A stretch of DNA of 64,000 nt from assembly GCA_003225055.1 (NCBI GenBank), contig QIAU01000144.1:62001-126000 (forward strand), in the 5' to 3' direction. Of the stretch, positions 1 to 8,674 are shown one piece after another. The stretch comes from Acidobacteriota bacterium (GTDB lineage Bacteria; Acidobacteriota; Terriglobia; Terriglobales; Acidobacteriaceae). Below the pieces are notes generated by a model. It made no database searches, was not told the DNA's origin, and worked only from the letters and a program-made list of their open reading frames with translations. The position numbers and the translations under genes are program-made. The first letter of the stretch is position 1, and every line of letters begins with the position of its first letter.

Positions 1-244
1 GCTCGCATACCTGACGCAGGATGGAATCCAGCGGTGGAACGACGGAGGAAATGACGATGCCCCGAATACCGGGAATTTCGATCGCGTCCATCGCGAACAG
101 GTTGCGGAAGAGGACACCGTACTCGTCGACGGTCTGCGTCTGGATAGTGGCTACACGCCAGTGAGCTACCAGCCGCTGATCGCCAGAGACGTCATAGACT
201 CCCAGGACCGTGTTGGTGTTTCCAACATCGAGAACGAGAAGCAT
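1..244 (-). CDS. coaX: Type III pantothenate kinase, N-terminal part (runs off the window)
   Basis: The gene begins at the ATG at 244 and leaves the window at base 1, so only about 81 N-terminal residues are present. The start reads MLLVLDVGNTNTVLGVYD; the DVGNTN stretch (residues 6-11) is the phosphate-binding loop typical of CoaX, followed by the expected segment ending ISSVVPPLD. The family phosphorylates pantothenate, the first step of coenzyme A synthesis, in the cytosol. It lies 23 bases downstream of birA on the same strand, a common pairing (birA-coaX) suggesting co-transcription. The C-terminal half cannot be judged. Confidence 0.9.
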   Translation of the reverse strand, partial: MLLVLDVGNTNTVLGVYDVSGDQRLVAHWRVATIQTQTVDEYGVLFRNLFAMDAIEIPGIRGIVISSVVPPLDSILRQVCE

Positions 245-267
245 GGTAAAGATGCTCGGGTCGCGCT

Positions 268-1386
268 TTATTGCGGTTTCGGTCTTACGGATCCGCTGAG
301 CACTGTGCGCATTCCGTGCGCCGTACGCACCTGCAGAAAGCCGCGCGGATCGAGGCTTTCGGTTACGCCATCGAAGCCGCCGTTCTCGTCCACGTGAACC
401 TGCATTCCGCGCACATAGGACGATTGCTGGGAGAAACGCCTCAGAATCGAGCCTGGGGCGTCCGGTTTTCTCAGCAGGTTGCGATACTCGCGATCGAGCG
501 ATTTTAGCAGAGCGGCGGTCAGCTCCACTCGCGACCATTCCGTTCCTGTGGCCAGTCGCAGCGAGGTCGCTTCCTTTTCGATGGACGCTGGAAAGTCGGA
601 ATGATTCACGTTGACGCCGATCCCAACCACCAGGTGGCGAACTCGGGTAGCTTCCGCGCTCATCTCGGTCAGAATGCCGCAGAATTTTTTCCCTTCTAAC
701 AGCAGGTCGTTGGGCCAGCGCAAGTCAACTTTGAGGTTGGCGCCAATTTCTTCCACGGCAGCCTTTACCGCGAGTGCCACGGCCAGCGCCAAGATGAGCA
801 CGTCCGCGGGCGGAAGCAGGGGCCGCAATACGACGGAGCAGTAAATCCCGGCCGAGCGCGAAGAATGCCAGCTGCGCGAGCTGCGTCCTCGGCCGGCAGT
901 CTGCTCTTCGGTGAGAAAGACACTGCCTTCGGGCGCCCCGGCAGTGGCTGCTTCCAGGGCAGCAATATTGGTCGAGCCAATCTTGTAATAGTGGTGAATG
1001 TGCTCGCTGAAGATGGTCCCGCGAACCAGAGGGGCGAGGATGTCGGGCAGCAGAAGATCGGGAAGGGCTCGCAATTGGTAGCCGGTGGCTGGGTGGCCGG
1101 CAATGTCGACGCCCAGGCGGCGGAGCTGCTGAATCAGGCGCCAGACTTGGGAGCGGGTGGTGCCGATCTGCTGAGAAATCTTTGTGCCGCTCACGACCAC
1201 GGTGGCATGATCCATGAGCAGGCGGACAATCTGTCCCAGGCGTACGTCGCTCTGATAAGACCGGCGCGGCGCGGCCGCCCCCGCCCGCGAAACCTTCCCC
1301 ACTGGAGTTGTAGGCGACTTGGTGATGGCGGAATTATGCGGGAGGACGTGGGAAAGGACAAATAGCAGTCCGGCAACCCGGACCAT
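268..1386 (-). CDS. birA: Biotin--[acetyl-CoA-carboxylase] ligase BirA with HTH domain
   Basis: The protein attaches biotin to the carrier protein of acyl-CoA carboxylases, and the N-terminal winged helix (about residues 50-105) suggests it also represses biotin genes. The biotinyl-AMP loop GRGRSSRSW is at about 165-173, and WPNDLLLEGKKFCGIL, typical of the catalytic core, follows near 224. Read from 1386 it has 372 residues, about 45 more than usual at the N-terminus; the first residues look like non-coding repeat DNA, so the true start may lie further in (a GTG at 1302 is one option). Its likely substrate, a biotin carrier, is encoded in this window at 29194-29691. Confidence 0.9.
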   Translation of the reverse strand: MVRVAGLLFVLSHVLPHNSAITKSPTTPVGKVSRAGAAAPRRSYQSDVRLGQIVRLLMDHATVVVSGTKISQQIGTTRSQVWRLIQQLRRLGVDIAGHPATGYQLRALPDLLLPDILAPLVRGTIFSEHIHHYYKIGSTNIAALEAATAGAPEGSVFLTEEQTAGRGRSSRSWHSSRSAGIYCSVVLRPLLPPADVLILALAVALAVKAAVEEIGANLKVDLRWPNDLLLEGKKFCGILTEMSAEATRVRHLVVGIGVNVNHSDFPASIEKEATSLRLATGTEWSRVELTAALLKSLDREYRNLLRKPDAPGSILRRFSQQSSYVRGMQVHVDENGGFDGVTESLDPRGFLQVRTAHGMRTVLSGSVRPKPQ

Positions 1387-1388
1387 AA

Positions 1389-1436
1389 CCGAGCTGGGCT
1401 TGGCTTAGACGGCCGAGGGCAGGCCGTCCCCACACA
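1389..1436. repeat. GC-rich double-hairpin repeat, family 1, intergenic copy
   Basis: Lies between the kinase gene and birA. An imperfect first hairpin (CCGAGCTGGGCTTGG) is followed by a 7-bp stem GACGGCC/GGCCGTC (1408-1414 and 1422-1428) and the tail CCCCACAC. The same order and sequence recur inside mnmG at 51744-51790. Confidence 0.7.
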
Positions 1437-1443
1437 GGTGCAG

Positions 1444-2109
1444 CTAGGCCCCTGCAGCTTCTTCGGAACCGAGTGGAAGGAAGTACTGCGTCCCCTTGAT
1501 GGGGGCCGAGACTTTGCGCAGGAGTTCCTGCAAGTCTTCGTTACGGTCGACGAAATCGATCTCTGACGTGTTGACGATAAGCAGGTCTGACGAGGTGTAG
1601 TGAAAGAAAAAATGCTCGTAGGCCTTAACCACCTCTTCGAGGTATTCCTCGTTGATTGCCTTCTCACCGGCAGCGTTCTTCTTCCTCAAACGCTTCTTCA
1701 GGACCTCGGGCGTCGCCTGCAGATAAATAACCAGGTCAGGCGTGGGCAGCTGCTCGCGGAAATAGTTGTAGAACCGATTGTAGGTATCGAGTTCCTGATC
1801 GGTCAGGTTAAGGCAGGCGAAGAGCTTGTCCTTCTCGAAAATGAAGTCGGCCACCATGGTTTTTTGCGAGCGGGCGCCCAAGTCGAGAGCTTGGAGCTGC
1901 TCAAAACGGCGAATCAGGAAGGCGAACTGCGCCTGGAACGCAGCTCCCGGCTGCCCATCGTAAAAAAGATTGAGAAACGGGTTATCCTCGGGCTCCATCA
2001 CGCGCTGGGCGTTCAGGCGCTCCGCCAGGATCCTAGCCAAGGTACTTTTGCCGACGCGTATGGGACCTTCGACTGCGATGTAGCGGGGCGACTCAAAAAG
2101 ATTGGCCAT
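1444..2109 (-). CDS. Deoxynucleoside kinase family protein
   Basis: A 221-residue P-loop kinase of the dGK/dCK type, which phosphorylates deoxynucleosides for nucleotide salvage. The P-loop GPIRVGKST is at residues 15-23 (the usual form is GxxGxGKS, so Arg-Val replaces Gly at one position). The segment MVADFIFEKDKLFA matches the family's substrate/lid region, and LVIYLQATPEVLKKRLRKK is the typical strand and helix before the arginine-rich lid. Length fits the family. Substrate preference (dG, dA or dC) cannot be read from sequence. The gene is 58 bases upstream of birA, separated by a repeat, so co-transcription is possible but unproven. Confidence 0.85.
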   Translation of the reverse strand: MANLFESPRYIAVEGPIRVGKSTLARILAERLNAQRVMEPEDNPFLNLFYDGQPGAAFQAQFAFLIRRFEQLQALDLGARSQKTMVADFIFEKDKLFACLNLTDQELDTYNRFYNYFREQLPTPDLVIYLQATPEVLKKRLRKKNAAGEKAINEEYLEEVVKAYEHFFFHYTSSDLLIVNTSEIDFVDRNEDLQELLRKVSAPIKGTQYFLPLGSEEAAGA

Positions 2110-2187
2110 GGCCTAGAAGGAAACGAGAATTTGAGCATAGCTCGGTTGGGGCGCAGAGGCAATTGCGCGCTGAGTTAACCCGGGGTT

Positions 2188-2275
2188 GGCCAATTCCCGA
2201 TTGGAGGTTTGGAAATTTACTCACTCGACGCTATTGGCAATGGAAAATTGGCAATCGGCAATTACAATTTCCACG
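2188..2275. repeat. AT-rich AATTGGCAAT-type repeat cluster
   Basis: A run of imperfect direct and inverted copies of motifs such as CCAATT, GGAAATTT and AAAATTGGCAATCGGCAATT. It contrasts with the GC-rich surroundings and resembles clusters at 14371-14483, 15928-15976 and 26896-26934. It lies directly upstream of the deacetylase ORF and makes upstream in-frame start codons there doubtful. Confidence 0.55.
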
Positions 2276-3001
2276 ATGCTCGGGTATTGGACGGCGACAG
2301 CGGCGGCGCTCGCAACGGCGGGTTACCAATCCATGGCGCCCACCGGGCAGTGGTATGGGCGCACCTTCGTCGGATTAGGCCGCGGCTCGAAAAAACTCGC
2401 GCTTACCTTCGATGACGGGCCGAACGACCCCCACACTTTGCGTCTGCTCGAGGTTCTTGCCAAACACGATGTCCGTGCAACTTTCTTTATGATTGGGCAC
2501 TATGTGCAGCAACGACCCGACATCGCGCGCGAGGTGGCCAGAGGCGGACATGTCATCGGGAACCACACCTTCACCCACCCGAACTTGATCTTTGTCTCCG
2601 ATCTCGAAACCCGCCGGCAATTGCAGGATTGTGAAATTGCTCTGAACGACGTGATCGGAGAGCACTCGCGCCTGTTCCGCCCCCCTTTTGGAGGGCGGCG
2701 GCCGGGTTCACTGCGCGTCGCGCGGTCGCTCGGGTTGGAGCCCGTGATGTGGAAGGTCACGGGCTGGGATTGGAAGACGACCTCTGCCGATTACGTAGAG
2801 CAGAGAGTCGCGAAACAGATTCGCGGCGGAGACGTCATTCTGCTGCACGATGGAAGCCACATGGCGATGGGCGCGGACCGGTGGCATACGGTAGTTGCGA
2901 CCGATCGTTTGATTACCAATTACAAAGCCGAAGGCTATGAGTTCGCGACCATACTGGAAATGATGAAGGCTGGTAATGCCCATGGGGAGGCCGGCCTTTG
3001 A
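2276..3001 (+). CDS. Polysaccharide deacetylase (NodB homology domain)
   Basis: A 241-residue carbohydrate esterase family 4 protein, expected to remove acetyl groups from N-acetylglucosamine polymers such as peptidoglycan or exopolysaccharide. Motif 1 is TFDDGP (residues 44-49, catalytic base and metal Asp). Motif 2 is HTFTHP (H-x3-H metal ligands), motif 3 is RPPFGGRRPGSL, and motif 5 is DVILLHDG. The N-terminus MLGYWTATAAALATAG is a weak signal or anchor. The ATG at 2276 was chosen because a TTG start at 2186 would translate a repeat cluster; neither has a clear ribosome site. It converges on hemL. Confidence 0.85.
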   Translation: MLGYWTATAAALATAGYQSMAPTGQWYGRTFVGLGRGSKKLALTFDDGPNDPHTLRLLEVLAKHDVRATFFMIGHYVQQRPDIAREVARGGHVIGNHTFTHPNLIFVSDLETRRQLQDCEIALNDVIGEHSRLFRPPFGGRRPGSLRVARSLGLEPVMWKVTGWDWKTTSADYVEQRVAKQIRGGDVILLHDGSHMAMGADRWHTVVATDRLITNYKAEGYEFATILEMMKAGNAHGEAGL

Positions 3002-3023
3002 CCCGCAACCTCACGGTACTCCA

Positions 3024-4322
3024 TCAGGCGGGCGCGAGCGCAAATGCCTGCTTGGCTGCGGCGATGGTCCGCCGGACATCTTCTTCCGTGTGCGCGGCGC
3101 TGAGGAATGCGGCCTCAAACTGCGAGGGGGGCAGGTACACCCCGTTGTCCAGCATGGAGCGGAAGAAGCGCCCGAAGGCCTCCGTATCTGATTTGGACGC
3201 CGAGGTCCAGTCGGTGACCGGAGCCGGTGTGAAGAACCAGGTGAACATCGAGCCCACGCGGTTGTAGGTCATCGGCACACCGGCCTCCTTCGCAGCCGCG
3301 GCAACGCCCGCCACCAGTTCGCCGCTGCGTTTGTCGATCTGGTCGTAAATTTCCTTATGTTCGCGCAGGTAGCGAAGCGTGACGCAGCCTGCTGCCATGG
3401 CGAGCGGGTTGCCGGAGAGGGTTCCGGCCTGGTACATGGGCCCGAGAGGAGCGACCAGTTCCATGATCTCGGCTGGCCCTCCGTAAGCGCCAACGGGCAG
3501 TCCTCCGCCGATAATTTTGCCCATGGTCGTCAGATCGGGACGGATGGCGTACAACTCCTGCGCGCCTCCGAAGGCCACGCGGAAGCCGGTCATCACCTCG
3601 TCGAAGATAAGAATGGTGCCGTTTCTCGAAGTGACTGCCCGCACTGCCTCAAGGTACCCGGGCGCGGGCGGCACGCAGCCCATGTTGCCGACTACGGGTT
3701 CCACGATCACACAGGCAATCTGGTTCTTGAATTTGTTAAAAGCTTCTTCCAGGGCATCCATGTTGTGGTAAGCCAACGCCAGCGTGTACTGCGTGAATTC
3801 TTCCGGCACGCCGGCAGAGCCGGGGATGCCGAGCGTGGCTACTCCTGAGCCGGCTTTGACCAGGAGAGCGTCGGCGTGGCCGTGGTAGCAGCCTTCAAAC
3901 TTCACGATGTATTTGCGCTGGGTATAAGCCCGCGCCAGGCGGATGGCCGACATCGTCGCCTCGGTTCCTGAGCTTACGAAACGTACTCTTTGCACATGCG
4001 GAAACGCGGATATCACCAGCTCCGCCAGGTCCGCCTCTGTCGGAGTAGAAGCGCCGAAGCTGGTGCCGTTGCGGGTGGCTGAAATAATGGCGTCCACCAC
4101 CTGGGGAGCGGCGTGTCCGAGAATCTGCGGACCCCAGGAACCGATGTAGTCGATGTACTGGTTGCCATCTGCATCCCAGAGATGGGAGCCCTGACCGCGC
4201 ACGATGAATGGCGGGTCGCCGCCCACGGCGCGAAACGCCCGCACCGGTGAATTGACGCCTCCCGGAATCATCTGCTCCGCTCGCTTCTGCAGCCTGCGGG
4301 ATTGTTCGAGTTTACGCGGCAT
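3024..4322 (-). CDS. hemL: Glutamate-1-semialdehyde 2,1-aminomutase
   Basis: A 432-residue PLP enzyme converting glutamate-1-semialdehyde to 5-aminolevulinate in the C5 haem pathway. Visible features are the N-terminal signature [13 protein letters not shown], the [10 protein letters not shown] substrate region, [15 protein letters not shown] (phosphate binding), [10 protein letters not shown], and the PLP lysine in [18 protein letters not shown]. Length matches the family. The ATG at 4322 is preferred over upstream starts because AGGAGG sits 7 bases before it and because the protein then starts where the family does. No other hem gene is adjacent. Confidence 0.95.
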   Translation of the reverse strand: MPRKLEQSRRLQKRAEQMIPGGVNSPVRAFRAVGGDPPFIVRGQGSHLWDADGNQYIDYIGSWGPQILGHAAPQVVDAIISATRNGTSFGASTPTEADLAELVISAFPHVQRVRFVSSGTEATMSAIRLARAYTQRKYIVKFEGCYHGHADALLVKAGSGVATLGIPGSAGVPEEFTQYTLALAYHNMDALEEAFNKFKNQIACVIVEPVVGNMGCVPPAPGYLEAVRAVTSRNGTILIFDEVMTGFRVAFGGAQELYAIRPDLTTMGKIIGGGLPVGAYGGPAEIMELVAPLGPMYQAGTLSGNPLAMAAGCVTLRYLREHKEIYDQIDKRSGELVAGVAAAAKEAGVPMTYNRVGSMFTWFFTPAPVTDWTSASKSDTEAFGRFFRSMLDNGVYLPPSQFEAAFLSAAHTEEDVRRTIAAAKQAFALAPA

Positions 4323-4816
4323 GGGGCGGTCCTCCTGGGCTGGCGGCCGGATTGGGAAACGGCCGACGAAAAGCTTAACTATAACAGCGCAGGGGTCGGG
4401 GATGGTCGAGCTGATCACATTGGACGGCGATCAGGCGCGCAACGTAACGTGGAGAGCGAGGACGCCCGCCCCTCCATCTCCGATTTCAAATTCATGGAAA
4501 ATTCACCGGTCTGCAACCTTGCTGAAATAGAGGCGAGATACTCTGCGACCACTGACATGCCCTTCTAACCGGGAGGGTTTCAGGACAGCTTCGGGGGTCC
4601 GAGCTGTCCTCTTGCATTTTGTGGTTCTATGGTGTGGGGCGGATCTCCAACTGGGCACGGGTCTCCGAACCGTCCAGTCTGAGAGCGGCTCGATTCATAG
4701 AAGCGATGCCGCGTGAATTTCGCGGGTCAGAGACCCGCGGCCAGACCGCCGTGCCAGATTGCTTTTGCCATCGGGGCCATTTAGATTTTCGGTCGGAAGC
4801 ACACGCTTCAAGGTCC
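4323..4816. other. Intergenic region between hemL and the dimethylargininase-like gene
   Basis: About 490 bases without a convincing gene. It holds the upstream region of hemL, a strong 9-bp hairpin at 4582-4610, and a small perfect palindrome GCGGGTC-aga-GACCCGC at about 4725-4741 that resembles other repeat debris here. An upstream in-frame extension of the next gene to 4619 is possible but has no family support. Confidence 0.5.
4582..4610 (+). terminator. Strong hairpin, possible rho-independent terminator
   Basis: Perfect 9-bp stem AGGACAGCT/AGCTGTCCT with an 11-base loop, followed by a modest T-rich stretch (cttgcatttt). No obvious plus-strand gene ends just before it, so it may end a small untranslated RNA or be a transcription barrier upstream of the next gene. 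Confidence 0.5.
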
Positions 4817-5701
4817 ATGGATTCACCCTGCTTCAACGGACATTCGATGGTCGGAATGCTGCAGCGGGTGATGGTGTGCTCTCCGCGGAATGCCGGCTGG
4901 AATGAGCCGAAGAAGGCGAGACATTGGCAGGAGCTGGGCTTTCTGCATGTTCCCGATTTCCCTGCCGCGCAAGCTCAGCACGAAGCAATGTGCCGGGAAC
5001 TCGCGTCGGCCGGCGCTGAAGTCGTCTATCTGAGGCCTTCCGCCAAGCTCTCCCTGGATGCGGTTTATGTGCATGATACGTCTCTTCCCACCGACTTTGG
5101 GCTGATCCTGATGCGCCCGGGCAAGCCGAACCGTGTCGCGGAAGTGTGCGAGCATCGCGAGTTCTGCCAGGGAATGGGCATTCCCATCCTCGGTCAGATC
5201 GAAGCTCCGGGAACCACGGAAGCCGGCGACATGGTCTGGCTCGACTCCGAGACTCTGCTCATCGGGCATGGCTATCGAACAAATGCTGCCGGGATCGAGC
5301 AGATGCGGGTCTTGATGAAGCCGAACCGAGTCGAAGTGATTCCGGCGCCATTGCCTTATGGCTCGGGATCTTCCGCCTGTTTGCACCTGATGACGCTGAT
5401 TAGCCTTCTGGATGAACAAACAGTCCTGGTGGATTTGGCGTGGTTGGCGGTGGAAACCGTCGAACTGCTGCGGTCGCGGGGGTATAAGTTTGTTGAGATC
5501 GAGGCCAGCGAGCGCCGCACGTTGGCCTGCAATGTCCTCTCACTTGGCAGGAGGCGTTTGCTGGCGCTCCAGGAGAACGATGGAACCAATGATCGCTTGC
5601 GGCGCGCGGGGTTTGAGGTGCGAACCTTCCCGGGCCGCGAGTTGGGCATTAATGGCAGCGGCGGCCCTACCTGCCTGACAAGGGCCCTCCTGCGCAGTTA
5701 G
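4817..5701 (+). CDS. Dimethylargininase / arginine deiminase-like amidinotransferase-fold protein
   Basis: A 294-residue guanidino-modifying enzyme of the pentein fold. Visible signatures are RVMVCSPRNAGW near the N-terminus, HDTSLPTDFGLILMRPGKPNR (in place of the more usual ED pair), GTTEAGDMVWLD, GHGYRTNAAGIEQM, a histidine in ACLHLMTLISLLD (probable catalytic His), and GSGGPTCLTRAL near the C-terminus with the catalytic cysteine. Known relatives hydrolyse dimethylarginine or arginine to citrulline; the substrate here is uncertain. The start could also be the ATG at 4847. It stands alone with no arginine-metabolism neighbour. Confidence 0.75.
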   Translation: MDSPCFNGHSMVGMLQRVMVCSPRNAGWNEPKKARHWQELGFLHVPDFPAAQAQHEAMCRELASAGAEVVYLRPSAKLSLDAVYVHDTSLPTDFGLILMRPGKPNRVAEVCEHREFCQGMGIPILGQIEAPGTTEAGDMVWLDSETLLIGHGYRTNAAGIEQMRVLMKPNRVEVIPAPLPYGSGSSACLHLMTLISLLDEQTVLVDLAWLAVETVELLRSRGYKFVEIEASERRTLACNVLSLGRRRLLALQENDGTNDRLRRAGFEVRTFPGRELGINGSGGPTCLTRALLRS

Positions 5702-6312
5702 CGGGGGTTCGTCCCTGGCTGGACTCGGCACATTTTATTTTTGCCCTCCCGGCACTTCCCGTACCGGGCTTTCATAGGGTACGGACCGGGACATTGCTGA
5801 CCCGGGGTTGGTCAGTCCAGGGCATATAAGAATAAGCCATGCCCTGGAAAGAGAGCAGGGTCGTGGAACTGAGGACCGGGGTGCTGGGCCGCGAAGGGTT
5901 GGTCGTGCCCCGGCAAGCGCCGTCGATGCGCCGAACCGATACCTGCTTCACTGATTATTTCGCCCCAGTTTTCCCAATGCTCGCTTCGACAGCCGCCGCC
6001 GCGGACGCCGCTCCTCCACGCCTGCGCCTCTCGACCAGCTGGCCCGTGACCTCGCCAGCCGAGGCTTCCTTACTCGTGTCCAAAATCGCTGGGTGAAGAC
6101 CCAACTGGAGCTGCGCTCGGCCCGACAGGCGACCACCCGATCGCGCCAAAATCGGGCGCGCTGGGGACCCCGGTGCCAGGGTGCCTGTGCCTACTATTTA
6201 CTAAGTGGACTTTGAATTCAGGGAGCACCATCAGGCACGAGGTCCTCTGACTTCGCGCGGGCTCTCGCTGCGCGAGCTCCCAGCTCCGGTCTGGATGACA
6301 GTTGTTGGTCGG
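5702..6312. other. Long intergenic region with degraded material
   Basis: About 610 bases without an intact gene. It contains a possible IS481 N-terminal scrap (5839-5874). Further on, a frame open from about 5960 to 6200 encodes arginine-rich sequence including LDQLARDLASRGFLTRVQNR; it lacks a start and is probably decayed coding DNA or chance. A GGCACGAG/CGCGAGCTCCC-rich segment follows at 6225-6290. The mixed composition looks like an old insertion site. Confidence 0.45.
5839..5874 (+). pseudogene. Possible N-terminal remnant of an IS481-type transposase
   Basis: The reading frame begins MPWKESRVVELR, which matches from memory the opening of many IS481/IS3-like transposases (MPWKE...V...R). 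After residue 12 the frame continues with unrelated sequence and ends at 6096 without a helix-turn-helix or DDE domain. No terminal inverted repeats were found. Twelve residues are thin evidence, so this is tentative. Confidence 0.4.
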
Positions 6313-7323
6313 TTATTCGATCTGGACGAGGCCGCCCTGGGGCGCGGCTGCGGGCCTCTGGGGCGCACGCCAGGCGTCCAGCACCGACACCTGGTGCACA
6401 CAAGAAACGGTGCAATGGGGTGCGCAGGACTTCTCAGTGACGTATTCGCGGCGGATGTCGTAGATCGTGTACTTCTCCAGCGGAATGGCAGGATAGCCTC
6501 GTTGCTGCGAACAGTAGTGCACCAGGCCGTCTTCACAAATGTAGAGATAGCGCGCGCCTGCGCGGCAGCGCCACTGGTTGGGGCGGCCCTGTGCGATGTT
6601 GTCCTGGAAACGATTGATGCGCGTGAAACTGCGCTTCTCCAGCTCTTTCATCGCGTGGTAGACCTGGCGCTCTTCTTCGCTCAACGGTTGGAGTTGTCCG
6701 TCTCCGTCGTGAATGATGCCGATGGTTGAGCTGAAACCCAGTTCGACAGCGCGCTTGCCAATCACCAGGGCGTCCTGCGGGTTGCGCCCGCCACCACCCA
6801 CCACGGAGTTGATGTTCACATGAAAGTCGGCGTGCTCGGCCAGGAGCTGGAGCTTCTTGTCCAGCACTTTCAGGCTCTTTTTGGAAACATCGTCGGGAGT
6901 GACATTGTCGATCGATATCTGCAACCACTCCAGGCCGGCGTGGTTGAGCCGCTGGATGCGTTCTGCGGTGAGCAAGTAGCCATTCGTGATGAGGCCCGCG
7001 ACCATGCCGTGATGCCGGATACGTGAAATGATCGCATCCAGCTCGGGGTGGAGCAGCGGCTCGCCCCCGCTGATCGTGATCACCGATGTCCCCAGCTCTC
7101 CCAGCTTGTCCACCCGTCGGAACATCAGTTCGGTCGGGACCGGTTTGGAGAAGTCGTCGAACTCGTTGCAGTACTTGCAGGCAAGATTGCAGCGGCGGAT
7201 GGGAATGAGGTGCGCCAGGAGCGGGTGCTCACTGGACACTAAGGCGCGCAGAACTTCTCTTGTCCCGCGCAGGTTGCGCTGGACGGCCCGAAGCTGTCGG
7301 CGAACCGTACGGCTGGCTTGCAT
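6313..7323 (-). CDS. Radical SAM protein with C-terminal cysteine cluster
   Basis: A 336-residue radical SAM enzyme. The CxxxCxxC cluster (C45, C49, C52 in [15 protein letters not shown]) binds the SAM-cleaving [4Fe-4S] centre; [12 protein letters not shown] follows as the SAM-binding GGE motif. The C-terminal part has further cysteines ([24 protein letters not shown] and CAPHCTVSC) arranged like an auxiliary cluster domain of the SPASM/twitch type. Such proteins often modify peptides or small metabolites. No partner enzyme or precursor peptide is adjacent, so the reaction is unknown. The gene is monocistronic, with degraded DNA downstream. Confidence 0.85.
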   Translation of the reverse strand: MQASRTVRRQLRAVQRNLRGTREVLRALVSSEHPLLAHLIPIRRCNLACKYCNEFDDFSKPVPTELMFRRVDKLGELGTSVITISGGEPLLHPELDAIISRIRHHGMVAGLITNGYLLTAERIQRLNHAGLEWLQISIDNVTPDDVSKKSLKVLDKKLQLLAEHADFHVNINSVVGGGGRNPQDALVIGKRAVELGFSSTIGIIHDGDGQLQPLSEEERQVYHAMKELEKRSFTRINRFQDNIAQGRPNQWRCRAGARYLYICEDGLVHYCSQQRGYPAIPLEKYTIYDIRREYVTEKSCAPHCTVSCVHQVSVLDAWRAPQRPAAAPQGGLVQIE

Positions 7324-7445
7324 GATGACGAATGAATTTGGTTATTAAAACACACATCGCGGGTAACTGCATCATTTCCAACAGCATTCTGCGGAAATTG
7401 AGGGGCGAATGGAGCACTCTAAGAGTTGACCCCAATCACCCCCGT

Positions 7446-7844
7446 TTAGATTGATTTTGCAATCTGCTCGTGTCCGGCCGTGCGCAGAACTGCTAAGGCC
7501 TTTTCCACGAACTCAGCCTTGATTAACACGTAATCGGTGTCGAACGTCGAGATCACAAAGATGGGGATCGCGTTTTCGGAGAGAGGCCGGATGAAGGAAC
7601 TTAGCACGCCAGTTTCGGAGAAGGAGATTGGTCCTTCTAGCCTGAAACACCTCCATCCGCGATCAGCCTTAAGGTCGAGGGGAACGAACTCTTCCGCACA
7701 CACGATCGACAATTCGTTATCGGTGCGGACGACTGAACTGAAATAGCGGGGATGCAGGGCGCAAGCGGGAATGGCCGCATGTGCAGCGAGACGACAGATG
7801 GCGAATTTGCCTTGCACCAAGGAATATCTGAGATGATGAGCCAC
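7446..7844 (-). CDS. ACT-domain protein (amino-acid sensing type)
   Basis: A 132-residue protein whose centre and C-terminus (ELSIVCAEEFVP, GWRCFRLEGPISFSETGVLSSFIRPLSENAIPIFVISTFDTDYVLIK) match the tandem ACT fold of the CASTOR/ACT_7 group, small proteins that bind amino acids. It starts with GTG at 7844, four bases after the stop of the racemase gene, so the two are almost certainly co-translated. Inference: it may sense the amino acid handled by the racemase. No catalytic residues are evident. Confidence 0.75.
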   Translation of the reverse strand: MAHHLRYSLVQGKFAICRLAAHAAIPACALHPRYFSSVVRTDNELSIVCAEEFVPLDLKADRGWRCFRLEGPISFSETGVLSSFIRPLSENAIPIFVISTFDTDYVLIKAEFVEKALAVLRTAGHEQIAKSI

Positions 7845-7848
7845 GGCT

Positions 7849-8541
7849 TTATCCGCTGACTGCTTTTCTCAGCGCGGCGCGAGCCAGCAGACGCGTGGAA
7901 TCCAACGTCGGGAGCGACGAAGCCTCCGGCGTGACCAGCAGCGGGATCTCCGTGCAGCCCAGGACCACGGCATCGCAGCCCTCGTCCTCGAAGCCTCGAA
8001 TCACTTCTGTGAAGTACGCCAAAGACGCAGGTGTGAACTGCGAGTAGACCAGTTCGTCAAATACGATTTGGTTGATGCGCTCCCGTTCCCTCTGGCCGGG
8101 AATGCGGTAGGCGAGCCCTGCTGCTCGGAGCTTTTCGGGATAGACAGGACCTTCCATTAGGACGCGGGTTCCCAGCACGCCAAGCCGCTTGTAGTGGCAG
8201 CGTTTTGCCTCGCAGGCAACTTCCTGGACTATGTGCAGCCAGGGACGCGGCGAGCGGTGCTGGACCAAGTCGAAGGCCTGGTGAATTGTGTTATCGGGGC
8301 AAACAAGAAAGTCGGCGCCGGCACGCGCAAGTTTTTCCGCCGAAGACATCATCAGACCGGCCACTCCGGCCCAGTCGCCGGCTTCAATACACTTCATGTA
8401 GTCGGCGAGCGAGTGCGTATGCAGAGAAACTTCCGGATGTCCGTGCCGTCCCATCAGTTTGGTGCCTTCGAGGCAGATGGTGCGGTAGCACAGCGCCGCT
8501 CCTTCCGCGCTGCAAGCGACGATACCGATGTGCTGGGACAT
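7849..8541 (-). CDS. Aspartate/glutamate racemase family protein
   Basis: A 230-residue cofactor-independent racemase fold protein. The two catalytic cysteines are visible in FLVCPDNTIHQ and VVLGCTEIPLL, the standard pair for proton abstraction and return. The N-terminus IGIVACSAEGAALCYRTI also fits the group. Starting at 8541 (MSQHIGIVACS) gives the family's usual length; a longer frame upstream translates repeat DNA. It is followed by the ACT-domain gene at a 4-base gap and preceded by add, forming a small minus-strand operon. Substrate (Asp, Glu or another acid) is not determined. Confidence 0.88.
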   Translation of the reverse strand: MSQHIGIVACSAEGAALCYRTICLEGTKLMGRHGHPEVSLHTHSLADYMKCIEAGDWAGVAGLMMSSAEKLARAGADFLVCPDNTIHQAFDLVQHRSPRPWLHIVQEVACEAKRCHYKRLGVLGTRVLMEGPVYPEKLRAAGLAYRIPGQRERERINQIVFDELVYSQFTPASLAYFTEVIRGFEDEGCDAVVLGCTEIPLLVTPEASSLPTLDSTRLLARAALRKAVSG

Positions 8542-8566
8542 GAGCAGCTCTATTTCCGATGGAGAA

Positions 8567-8618
8567 GGGGCGTTCCCACCCTTTGTGCACGGGCGGGGCA
8601 AGCCCGGGCCTCCATGAC
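8567..8618. repeat. GC-rich hairpin repeat, family 3
   Basis: Contains CGGGCggggcaaGCCCGG followed by CCTCCATGA. A close relative lies at 54191-54241 (ACGGGC-gaggaa-GCCCGT then CCTCCATGA). Both sit directly beside gene ends, here between add and the racemase start. Confidence 0.6.
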
Positions 8619-8674
8619 TGCAAGTTATTTTACCCAACCCAGCTTTTCGCGAGCGTAATGCCGACCGCCTACGA

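Noticed and set aside
4494-4568. 24-codon ORF (MENSPVCNLAEIEARYSATT at its start) just before the hairpin at 4582
   Set aside because: No ribosome site and no known family; too short to support, although a small peptide cannot be excluded.
5960-6200. Open frame with LDQLARDLASRGFLTRVQNR as a gene
   Set aside because: No start codon or ribosome site and arginine-rich chance-like composition; noted only as possible decayed coding DNA.
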